Below, piece after piece: positions 1-5,475 of a DNA stretch of 5,558 nt; within the stretch, counting starts at the first letter, position 1, and the number at the start of each line of letters is the position of its first letter. The translations under genes and the position numbers were made by a program. The stretch spans positions 1 to 5,558 of the forward strand of contig JAFYQN010000098.1 of assembly GCA_017559885.1 (NCBI GenBank), written 5' to 3'. The stretch is from Clostridia bacterium (GTDB taxonomy: Bacteria > Bacillota > Clostridia > Oscillospirales > Acutalibacteraceae). Under the pieces are notes generated by a model. It had not been told where the DNA came from. It ran no database searches and saw only the letters and a list, made by a program, of their open reading frames with translations.

Positions 1-1
1 A

Positions 2-445
2 AATATTGAAACTAATTTTGTGGCCGAGGTTATGGGTGTTAAGGATATTAACGACCTTTCAATCCAAGACGAACAAAAGCGCTATACCACTCCCTTCTTT
101 ATTTGGGCAAACTACGACATTGAAGAAAAGCAAATAGATAAGTTAAGTGTAAACTATCTCTCGTCGTATCTTCTTGATGTTGCTGACGTTAAACTTACCG
201 ATTACAATAAATATTTGCTTAAACTTTCCGAAACCTTACCTGTAATTGATACTGTTGGTTATATTGATGCCAACAACAATTACTACAAGTGGAGTGATAA
301 GAGCGAGTACACCGAAATTCTTAGCGAATATGAAAAGATTCAGTACAATAATATATTTGACTCTGAACACAAAAACAACGATATCTTCTTTTTAGATGGT
401 TACGTTATGCCCGAAACACTGGCAAAAAAGGAAGATGCTCAATGA
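2..445 (+). CDS. LTA synthase-family sulfatase (MdoB/LtaS-like), C-terminal part, 5' end outside window
   Basis: This is the last 147 residues of a membrane-anchored phosphoglycerol transferase/sulfatase-like protein. The reading frame is open to the left edge, so the GTG at position 20 is an internal valine codon and not a start. The recognisable part is the C-terminal region of the extracellular alkaline-phosphatase-like domain: the family motif TPFFIWANYDIEE, then a stretch resembling SVNYLSSYLLDVADVKLTDYN, and the closing QYNNIFD element. Family members use phosphatidylglycerol to build or decorate lipoteichoic acid or related polymers outside the cell. The N-terminal membrane helices and the catalytic threonine and metal-binding residues lie outside this window, so activity cannot be judged. 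The stop codon overlaps the start of the Nudix gene (ATGA, 442-445). The family call is firm; the exact substrate is unknown. Confidence 0.88.
   Translation, partial: NIETNFVAEVMGVKDINDLSIQDEQKRYTTPFFIWANYDIEEKQIDKLSVNYLSSYLLDVADVKLTDYNKYLLKLSETLPVIDTVGYIDANNNYYKWSDKSEYTEILSEYEKIQYNNIFDSEHKNNDIFFLDGYVMPETLAKKEDAQ
428..445 (+). promoter_or_regulatory. Shine-Dalgarno and ATGA coupling site for the Nudix gene
   Basis: AAGGAAG (428-434) lies 7 nt before the ATG at 442, and that ATG overlaps the sulfatase stop TGA (443-445) as ATGA. This fixes the Nudix start and indicates coupled translation with the upstream gene. Confidence 0.8.
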
Positions 446-912
446 AAAACACAACACTCTGCCACATTGAAAAAGACGGAAAATACCTAATGCTTCACCG
501 CATAAAAAAGCAAAACGACCTAAACCAAGATAAATGGGTTGGTATTGGCGGTAAGTTTGAAGACAAAGAATCCCCTGAACAATGCAACCGCCGTGAAGCA
601 TACGAAGAAACGGGACTTACTTTAGGCAAGTGCGAGTATCGCGGAATTGCTACATTTGTTTCTGACAAATGGGAAACCGAGTATATGCACATCTTTACCT
701 GTAGCGATTTTAGCGGTGAAATTAAAGATTGTGATGAGGGTGTGCTTGAATGGGTTGATAAACAACAAGTTTACAACCTACCCCTTTGGGAAGGCGACAA
801 AATCTTTTTAAAACTTATTGAGGACCCTTCTACTCCCTTCTTTTCACTACGACTCGAGTATCAAGGCGAAACGCTTGTAAGCGCAATTTTAAACGATGAG
901 GTAATTGTATGA
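442..912 (+). CDS. Nudix hydrolase, MutT/8-oxo-dGTP diphosphatase-like
   Basis: This 156-residue protein has a complete Nudix box matching GX5EX7REUXEEXGU: G37, E43, R51, E52, E55, E56 and G58. The glutamates of this helix bind the Mg2+ ions that position the pyrophosphate for hydrolysis. The N-terminal strand (TTLCHIEKDGKYLMLHR) and the WVGIGGKFE turn before the box are typical of clostridial MutT-like 8-oxo-dGTP diphosphatases, and the length fits a single-domain cytosolic enzyme. The expected reaction is nucleoside triphosphate to monophosphate plus pyrophosphate. The preference for oxidised purine nucleotides is inferred from overall family resemblance only. It overlaps the sulfatase upstream and the LOG gene downstream by 4 nt each, so it sits inside one transcription and translation unit. 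No truncation or missing catalytic residue is visible. Confidence 0.92.
   Translation: MKNTTLCHIEKDGKYLMLHRIKKQNDLNQDKWVGIGGKFEDKESPEQCNRREAYEETGLTLGKCEYRGIATFVSDKWETEYMHIFTCSDFSGEIKDCDEGVLEWVDKQQVYNLPLWEGDKIFLKLIEDPSTPFFSLRLEYQGETLVSAILNDEVIV
898..912 (+). promoter_or_regulatory. Shine-Dalgarno and ATGA coupling site for the LOG-family gene
   Basis: GAGG (898-901) lies 7 nt before the ATG at 909. The ATG overlaps the Nudix stop TGA (910-912) as ATGA, which supports this start and coupled translation. Confidence 0.75.
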
Positions 913-1487
913 AATTATGTATATATGGCGCATCGTCAAATGCTATTGACAAATCATTTTTAGACGCAGGCGAGCAATTAGGTAGCGTTATTGCAAACGG
1001 AGGTCACACCGTAGTCTTTGGCGGCGGTGCCGCAGGTCTTATGGGCGCGGTAGCGCGTGGCGCATACAAAGAAAAGGGCGAAATCATTGGTATATGCCCA
1101 TCGTTTTTTAACGTAGACGGTGCGCTTTTTGAAAATTGTACCGAGATGATTTACACCGAAACTATGCGCGAAAGAAAACAACTGCTCGAAGAAATGTCTG
1201 ACGCGTTTATCATTACCCCCGGCGGTATTGGTACATTTGACGAGTTTTTTGAAATATACACTCTTCGTCAACTTGGTGTTCACAAAAAACCAATTGCAAT
1301 ATTTAACACAAACGGCTATTATGACTCACTTATTGATATGCTTAATAATGCAATAGATAAGTCCTTTATGCCAGACACAAATATGGATTTATTATTTATT
1401 TCAGATAATCCGCAAGAAATAATAAAACATATTGAAAACTACAACCCTGCCGATTATGATGCGGCACAATTTAAGTTTATAAAATAG
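909..1487 (+). CDS. LOG-family (TIGR00730-type) nucleoside 5'-monophosphate phosphoribohydrolase
   Basis: This 192-residue Rossmann-fold protein carries the two LOG signatures. The active-site arginine-lysine pair is in MRERK (residues 86-90), and PGGIGTFDE (104-112) matches PGGxGTxxE. The glycine-rich FGGGAAGLMGAVA segment (37-49) is the N-terminal nucleotide-binding part. The length fits the short form of the family. Characterised members cleave the N-glycosidic bond of nucleoside monophosphates, giving a free base and ribose 5-phosphate. The family was named for cytokinin activation in plants, and many bacterial members are thought to act in nucleotide turnover, so older 'lysine decarboxylase' labels for it are wrong. 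It is the last gene of the + strand unit and ends just before a strong terminator. Its coupling to a Nudix enzyme suggests they act on the same metabolites, but the true substrate cannot be read from the sequence. Confidence 0.9.
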   Translation: MKLCIYGASSNAIDKSFLDAGEQLGSVIANGGHTVVFGGGAAGLMGAVARGAYKEKGEIIGICPSFFNVDGALFENCTEMIYTETMRERKQLLEEMSDAFIITPGGIGTFDEFFEIYTLRQLGVHKKPIAIFNTNGYYDSLIDMLNNAIDKSFMPDTNMDLLFISDNPQEIIKHIENYNPADYDAAQFKFIK

Positions 1488-1490
1488 TAA

Positions 1491-1523
1491 AAAATCCTTG
1501 AAGGAAATCTTCAAGGATTTTTT
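1491..1523. terminator. Bidirectional intrinsic terminator between convergent genes
   Basis: A perfect 13-bp inverted repeat (1491-1503 with 1509-1521, loop GAAAT) has core arms ATCCTTGAAG and CTTCAAGGAT. A T-run follows on the + strand (1518-1523). An A-run on the left (1489-1494) gives a U-tract on the - strand. It lies 3 nt after the LOG stop and 5 nt beyond the alcohol dehydrogenase stop, so it can end transcripts from both directions. Confidence 0.92.
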
Positions 1524-1526
1524 ATT

Positions 1527-2696
1527 TTAATAACATATTTTAAATATTTCTTTTATTTCATCAAACCCAAGTTCGATAGTGCTTTTTATGGTGCGTGTTT
1601 TTCCAAATGTACAAAGGGAAGCAAGTCGCTCAACAGAGTTTTGGTCGATACCAAAATCAGTTATTGTTGTCGGCATACCGATAGATTTAAAAAAGTCTGC
1701 CATAGCGTCAATTCCTGCTTCTGCGGCCGCTTTATCATCTTGCTCGTTTACACCCCATACACGACGGGCAAACTGCGCAAAACGCGAAATATCGTGCATA
1801 TAAACATATTTTGCCCACGCAGGAAACAATACCGCCAAACCCGCGCCATGCGCCACGTGGTCAAACTCACCGCTTAATGCATGTTCTAACTGATGCACAG
1901 GCAACGCGTTTATTCTACCGCAACCCGTTAAATTGTTGTGCGAAAGACTTGAAGCCCACATAATAGTTGCTCTTGATTCGTAGTCACTTGGATTTTTCAT
2001 TACAACCTTTGCGGCATTTATTACCGAACGTAAAATACTCTCGGAAATTTGGTCGGTTAAATCGGTCGGCTCACAAGGAGTAAAATAACGCTCAATGGTG
2101 TGCGACATAATATCGGTTATACCGCAGGCAGTCTGATACGGACTTACGCTATAGGTAAGTTCGGGATTGCATATTGCAAAAAGAGGACGATTAAGTTCAC
2201 TTGTAAAACCACGTTTCATATTTATCGACATATTGCTAACCACTGCCGAAGCGCTCATCTCGCTACCTGCTGCTGCAATTGTTAAAATACAACCTACGGG
2301 TAACGCAGTTGTGGGTTTTTGATTACCAGTGACAAAATCCCAAACATCACAATCCGCCTTGGCGCCAAGCGCGGTGTATTTTGCCGCGTCAATAACACTA
2401 CCGCCGCCTACTGCCAACACAAGTTGAACGCCTGTTTCTTTGGCAAGTTTTATAGCGTCGCGAATAAATTCAATCTTTGGGTTTGGCTCTACCCCACCCA
2501 TTTCTACAACGGCAATATTATATTCTTTTAATGATGTCATAATTTCATCATAAAGACCGCTTTTAATAATACTGCCCTTGCCGTATTGAAGCATTATTTT
2601 TTTATAACCGTAATCGCTTATAATTTTACCAATATCTTTTTGTTTGCCTTTGCCAAAAAACACCTTGGTTGGCGTATAAAATTCAAAATCAAGCAT
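1527..2696 (-). CDS. Iron-containing alcohol dehydrogenase (group III; butanol dehydrogenase/YqhD-like)
   Basis: This cytosolic NAD(P)H-dependent oxidoreductase interconverts alcohols and aldehydes or ketones. Numbering is from the upstream GTG at 2705 (392 aa). The N-terminal FEFYTPTKVFFGKG is the usual family opening. The cofactor-binding loop GGGSVIDAAK spans 100-109. The predicted metal ligands are D198 and H202 (in GITDIMSHTIE), H271 (in HQLEH) and H286 (in VAHGAGL). The H271-H286 spacing of 15 is one more than I recall for E. coli YqhD, but the surrounding motif is intact. I place the start at the ATG at 2696 (389 aa), because the upstream GTG lies inside the Shine-Dalgarno AAGAGGTG while the ATG has an 8-nt spacer. 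The gene is 63 nt downstream of ispH-rpsA, and the gap is almost filled by a long hairpin. Its substrate is not predictable; a fermentation role is likely. Confidence 0.93.
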   Translation of the reverse strand: MLDFEFYTPTKVFFGKGKQKDIGKIISDYGYKKIMLQYGKGSIIKSGLYDEIMTSLKEYNIAVVEMGGVEPNPKIEFIRDAIKLAKETGVQLVLAVGGGSVIDAAKYTALGAKADCDVWDFVTGNQKPTTALPVGCILTIAAAGSEMSASAVVSNMSINMKRGFTSELNRPLFAICNPELTYSVSPYQTACGITDIMSHTIERYFTPCEPTDLTDQISESILRSVINAAKVVMKNPSDYESRATIMWASSLSHNNLTGCGRINALPVHQLEHALSGEFDHVAHGAGLAVLFPAWAKYVYMHDISRFAQFARRVWGVNEQDDKAAAEAGIDAMADFFKSIGMPTTITDFGIDQNSVERLASLCTFGKTRTIKSTIELGFDEIKEIFKICY

Positions 2697-2710
2697 TATT
2701 TTCACCTCTT
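2694..2710 (-). promoter_or_regulatory. Ribosome binding site that decides the alcohol dehydrogenase start
   Basis: On the - strand, AAGAGGTG (2710-2703) is followed by an 8-nt spacer from GAGG and then ATG (2696-2694). The alternative in-frame GTG (2705-2703) is part of the Shine-Dalgarno itself and so is an unlikely start. The preceding hairpin ends at 2711, directly next to this site. Confidence 0.8.
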
Positions 2711-2750
2711 ACAAAATCACGCCTAAGGTTTTCCTTAGGCGTGATTTTGT
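2711..2750 (-). terminator. Long hairpin after ispH-rpsA: probable intrinsic terminator or attenuator before the alcohol dehydrogenase
   Basis: This is a perfect 18-bp inverted repeat with a 4-nt loop (arms 2711-2728 and 2733-2750, TTTT on the + strand). The GC-rich core is CACGCCTAAGG, and on the - strand the 3' arm ends in ATTTTGT, which serves as a short U-tract. It starts 9 nt after the fusion gene stop and ends next to the alcohol dehydrogenase ribosome binding site. The U-tract is short and base-paired within the stem, so termination may be incomplete and allow read-through. Confidence 0.8.
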
Positions 2751-2759
2751 AAATTAAAA

Positions 2760-4805
2760 TTATTCAGCAGCTTCCTCTACGGGTGCTTCTACTGCTACTT
2801 CTTCAGTAGCTTCTTCAGTTGCAACTTCCTCTACTGGAGTTTCTTCTGCAACCGCTTCTTCAGGAAGAAGAGCACGGATAGAAAGACTAACGCGTTTTTT
2901 GTCAAGGTCGATAGCGGTAATCTTTGCCTCTACCTCTTGACCAACGGTGAGTTCATCCTGTGGTTTTGCAACGTGCTTGTTTGCAATTTGTGAAATGTGA
3001 ACAAGACCGTCAACACCTGGAATAATTCTTGCAAATGCGCCGTATGTAGTCATGCTAACAATCTTAACAGTAACAACGTCGTCAACGTTATAGTTGTTTT
3101 GGAAGATTGTCCAAGGGTTGTCCTCGGCTTTTTTGTAACCGAGAGAAATCTTTTTCTTATCAGCATCAAGCGCTTTTACGTAAACTTCGATTTCGTCGCC
3201 AACAGCAACTACTTCTGCTGGGTTTTTAATACGGTTCCAAGAAAGTTCAGAAATATGAACCATTCCATCTACACCGCCAATATCAACAAACGCGCCATAG
3301 TTTGTAAGTGATTTAACGGTACCTGTGATACGGTCACCAACTGCGATAGATGCCCATACCTTTTCTTCGGCCTCTTTGCGTGCCTCGCGAAGTACGCTAC
3401 GGATAGAACCGATAGCTCTGCGGCCGCGACCGATTTCAATAATTCTAAAGTCAACTTCATGACCCTTAAGATCTTCAAGAGAATCGTTTCTTGAAGCGGT
3501 AGCTTGAGAAGCAGGGATAAATACGCGAACATTGTTAGAGTACACTACAACGCCACCCTTGATTACGTCGCGAACAACGCCGTGAAGCACTTCGCCCGAA
3601 TCTTTGGCGGCAACTATATTGTCCCAACCTGCAATAGCATCGTAACGACGCTTTGAAAGCATTGCGGTTCCTTCCTGATCACTGATCTTCATAATGATAA
3701 GATTAAGCTTATCATCTACCTTAACTTCGCTTAATAGATCAACAGATTCTGATGAGTACTCATCTGCAGAAACGTAACCGGTAACACCGCGTCCAATATC
3801 TACAGTGATTTCTGATGCGTTTACTGCTACTACAGTACCGCATACTTTTTGCTCGCCAGTAAGACTGTTGAGCGAAGCTTCAAATGCTTCCTCATCTGTC
3901 ATTTCTTCGAAGCTTTTTTGAGCAACTTCTTCAATTTGCTCGTCAACAGGTTGTAAAATTTCCGACATGGTTTTAATAACCTCCTTTATTATACCCGCAG
4001 GTGTAGATGCACCTGCGACAACGCCAACTTTATTTGCTTTTAGAAACCAATCGGCTTGTAACTCATCGGCGGTTTCTATCAAATGGGTACTTGTACAAAG
4101 TGATGCGCACACATCGAAAAGTTTCGCCGTGTTTGAACTATGCCTTCCACCAATTACAACCATAACATCATTGGTTCGGGCAAGTTCTTGCGCCTCGCTT
4201 TGACGAGTTGACGTAGCATTACATATTGTATCAAATATTTTAGCATTTGTACATACTTTTTTTAAAAAAATTTGCGCATTTTCACATTTTTTTGCATTAA
4301 AAGTGGTTTGTGACACCACAGATATACTCTTTTCTTTAAGTTCGGGGTGATTTTCGAGTGTTTTTTCAAGTTTTTCTATAGAATCAAAGACGTAATAATC
4401 ACCTACACAGTGACCGATTATGCCTATAACCTCATGATGTTGTTCATCACCGGCAATCAAAATTGTATCACCCAAACTTGATTGTTCAGCTACAATTTTA
4501 TGTATTTTTGACACAAAGGGGCAGGTGGCATCGCACACCTTTACCCCAACGTTTTTTGCCATATCGTATACTGCTTTTCCAACACCATGAGAACGTATAA
4601 CCAACGTTTCGTGCGGTTGCGCCTCTTCGGGCAAATTTACCACACGCACACCTTTTTGTGTAAGTGTTTCAACCATTTGGCTGTTATGAATTATTGGACC
4701 CAACGTACAAACCTGTTCGCCGTCTTCAACCAAATCAAACACCATTTGTACGGCACGATTTACTCCGAAGCAAAATCCAGCCGTTTTAGCAAGTGTAATT
4801 TCCAC
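2760..4805 (-). CDS. ispH: Bifunctional 4-hydroxy-3-methylbut-2-enyl diphosphate reductase / ribosomal protein S1 (IspH-RpsA fusion)
   Basis: This 681-residue fusion begins with IspH (about 1-280), the [4Fe-4S] enzyme that reduces HMBPP to IPP and DMAPP in the last step of the MEP pathway. The cluster cysteines are C12 (AGFCFGVNRAV), C95 (CDATCPFV) and C195 (DTICNATSTRQ). Predicted substrate-site residues are H40, H73, H123, catalytic E125, T167, S223-S224-N225 and S267. After a linker (about 281-316), four S1 RNA-binding domains lie at about 318-386, 404-472, 489-557 and 575-644. Domains 3 and 4 are the most canonical (YGAFVDIGGVDGMVHISE and YGAFARIIPGVDGLVHIS). An acidic tail (649-681) has 14 Glu and no basic residue. 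The start is GTG, overlapping the cmk stop by 1 nt (TAGTG) with GAGG 8 nt upstream. The fusion is known in Clostridia, often near cmk. An internal ATG with a strong Shine-Dalgarno sits at the domain junction. IspH catalysis and S1 RNA binding both appear intact. Confidence 0.95.
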   Translation of the reverse strand: MEITLAKTAGFCFGVNRAVQMVFDLVEDGEQVCTLGPIIHNSQMVETLTQKGVRVVNLPEEAQPHETLVIRSHGVGKAVYDMAKNVGVKVCDATCPFVSKIHKIVAEQSSLGDTILIAGDEQHHEVIGIIGHCVGDYYVFDSIEKLEKTLENHPELKEKSISVVSQTTFNAKKCENAQIFLKKVCTNAKIFDTICNATSTRQSEAQELARTNDVMVVIGGRHSSNTAKLFDVCASLCTSTHLIETADELQADWFLKANKVGVVAGASTPAGIIKEVIKTMSEILQPVDEQIEEVAQKSFEEMTDEEAFEASLNSLTGEQKVCGTVVAVNASEITVDIGRGVTGYVSADEYSSESVDLLSEVKVDDKLNLIIMKISDQEGTAMLSKRRYDAIAGWDNIVAAKDSGEVLHGVVRDVIKGGVVVYSNNVRVFIPASQATASRNDSLEDLKGHEVDFRIIEIGRGRRAIGSIRSVLREARKEAEEKVWASIAVGDRITGTVKSLTNYGAFVDIGGVDGMVHISELSWNRIKNPAEVVAVGDEIEVYVKALDADKKKISLGYKKAEDNPWTIFQNNYNVDDVVTVKIVSMTTYGAFARIIPGVDGLVHISQIANKHVAKPQDELTVGQEVEAKITAIDLDKKRVSLSIRALLPEEAVAEETPVEEVATEEATEEVAVEAPVEEAAE
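2767..2849 (-). repeat. Imperfect direct repeats encoding the Glu-rich tail of S1
   Basis: Two 29-nt copies (2767-2795 and 2821-2849) differ at 5 positions and encode AVEAPVEEAA- and AEETPVEEVA-type segments. Between them a 10-nt unit, CTTCTTCAGT on the + strand, repeats with a 12-nt period (2798-2807 and 2810-2819). In the protein, EE pairs recur every 5 residues (649/650, 654/655, 659/660, 664/665). The tail probably grew by local duplication and may vary in length between strains. Confidence 0.6.
3966..3987 (-). promoter_or_regulatory. Candidate internal translation start for free ribosomal protein S1
   Basis: Inside the fusion gene, the - strand reads AAAGGAGGT (3987-3979), a near-perfect Shine-Dalgarno. 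It is followed 10 nt later by an in-frame ATG (3968-3966), which is Met280 of the fusion, exactly where IspH homology ends. Initiation here would give a 402-residue protein starting MSEILQPVDEQ and containing all four S1 domains and the acidic tail. The Shine-Dalgarno is better than the one before the fusion's own GTG start, though its spacer is slightly long. The same bases encode Lys-Glu-Val, so chance is possible. Confidence 0.5.
3996..4017 (-). repeat. 8-bp inverted repeat just upstream of the internal S1 start
   Basis: CGCAGGTG (3996-4003) and CACCTGCG (4010-4017) form a GC-rich stem with a 6-nt loop, within the codons for the conserved IspH segment AGASTPAG. In the - strand RNA it ends 8 nt before the AAAGGAGGT of the candidate internal start. 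The pairing is real in the sequence; a function is only a possibility. Confidence 0.35.
4225..4253 (-). promoter_or_regulatory. Possible internal promoter within ispH, upstream of the S1 part
   Basis: The - strand reads TGTACA (4253-4248, 4 of 6 to the -35 consensus), a 17-nt spacer, then TACAAT (4230-4225), preceded by TGA as an extended -10. Predicted transcription would start near 4218, about 250 nt before the candidate internal S1 ATG. It lies in AT-rich coding sequence, where chance matches are common. Confidence 0.25.
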
Positions 4806-4818
4806 TAATTTAACCTCT
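4803..4818 (-). promoter_or_regulatory. Shine-Dalgarno and TAGTG overlap that set the ispH-rpsA GTG start
   Basis: On the - strand AGAGG (4818-4814) is followed by 8 nt and then GTG (4805-4803). The cmk stop TAG (4807-4805) shares its last G with this start. The overlap and spacing support the GTG start and translational coupling to cmk. Confidence 0.8.
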
Positions 4819-5470
4819 CATTAATTATTGTCATTATCGCATCTATCGACTCTTGTAAGGTGTTACCCGTTGTATCAAATATAATAGAATCCTCCGCAGG
4901 TTTAAGCGGAGCTATCTCACGATGAGAGTCGTTGTAATCACGTGTTTCGATATCATTATAAATATCGTCGTAATTTACATCCATACCTTTTTCGATAAGT
5001 TCTTTATATCTACGGTTTGCGCGTTCTTCTACGCTTGCGGTAACAAAGAATTTAAGCGTTGCGTTTGGTAATACTACCGTTGCAATATCTCTACCATCCA
5101 TAAGCACGTTGTTCTCGCGCGCGAGTTTACGTTGCATTTCAAGCAAAAATGCGCGTACGGGCGGTTTTGCCGATACGGCAGACGCCATCATTGATGCTTC
5201 CGGTGTGCGTATAAGGTCGGATACGTCTTCGCCGTTTAAAAATACGTGTTGTGTTCCGTCGATAAACTTAATATCAACCTCTATTGTTTTTAATACTGCT
5301 TCAATATCGCAGTTAAGTTCGGTTGTGTAACCTTCGCGTAAAAATTTAAGACCAACGGTGCGATAAAGCGCGCCCGTATCTACGTAAATAAATCCAAGTT
5401 CTTTTGCCGCGCCCTTTGCGATAGTGCTTTTGCCTGCGCCTGCAGGTCCGTCTAATGCAATAGAAATCAT
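4805..5470 (-). CDS. cmk: (d)CMP kinase (cytidylate kinase)
   Basis: This 221-residue cytosolic enzyme phosphorylates CMP and dCMP with ATP, supplying CDP and dCDP for nucleic acid and phospholipid synthesis. The P-loop GPAGAGKST spans residues 8-16 and is followed by DTGALYR (31-37). LNGEDVSDLIRTPE (78-91) belongs to the CMP-binding insert, DGRDIATVV (125-133) contains the conserved arginine-aspartate pair, and RDxNDSxREIAPL (177-189) forms the lid and CMP-contact region. The length fits the family. The ATG at 5470 has AAAGGAG (5487-5481) 10 nt upstream and lies 5 nt after the flavoprotein stop, so cmk is in the same operon. Downstream it runs directly into ispH-rpsA with a 1-nt overlap. In many Clostridia a plsC acyltransferase gene sits between the two, and none is present here. 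All catalytic motifs look intact. Confidence 0.97.
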   Translation of the reverse strand: MISIALDGPAGAGKSTIAKGAAKELGFIYVDTGALYRTVGLKFLREGYTTELNCDIEAVLKTIEVDIKFIDGTQHVFLNGEDVSDLIRTPEASMMASAVSAKPPVRAFLLEMQRKLARENNVLMDGRDIATVVLPNATLKFFVTASVEERANRRYKELIEKGMDVNYDDIYNDIETRDYNDSHREIAPLKPAEDSIIFDTTGNTLQESIDAIMTIINERLN

Positions 5471-5475
5471 AACTT

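Noticed and set aside
20..22. GTG at 20 as the start of the first gene
   Set aside because: The frame is open to the window edge with no Shine-Dalgarno before it, and the encoded protein is clearly the C-terminal piece of a larger sulfatase.
978..1283. An open frame of 101 codons on the - strand inside the LOG-family gene
   Set aside because: It lies antisense to a well-conserved gene, has no recognisable domain and no good ribosome binding site. The same holds for the other antisense or offset open frames, such as those at 2997-3311, 3269-3532 and 3967-4203.
1504..1508. The palindrome between the LOG gene and the alcohol dehydrogenase as a recombination or attachment site
   Set aside because: Stem, short loop and T-runs on both strands fit an ordinary bidirectional terminator between convergent genes. 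There is no integrase or repeat partner nearby.
2703..2705. GTG as the start of the alcohol dehydrogenase (392 aa)
   Set aside because: The GTG is part of the AAGAGGTG ribosome binding site. The ATG at 2696 has the right spacing and still keeps the family's N-terminal motif.
2753..2758. TTTAAT on the - strand as a -10 box for the alcohol dehydrogenase
   Set aside because: It matches 5 of 6 positions, but there is no -35 element at suitable spacing and the region is simply AT-rich after the stop codon.
3988..3993. A perfect TATAAT on the - strand just before the internal S1 Shine-Dalgarno
   Set aside because: No -35-like element lies at 16-18 nt upstream (GCAGGT at 17), and transcription would start near 3981, inside the Shine-Dalgarno, so it would not give a usable leader. 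It is probably a product of the Gly-Ile-Ile codons.
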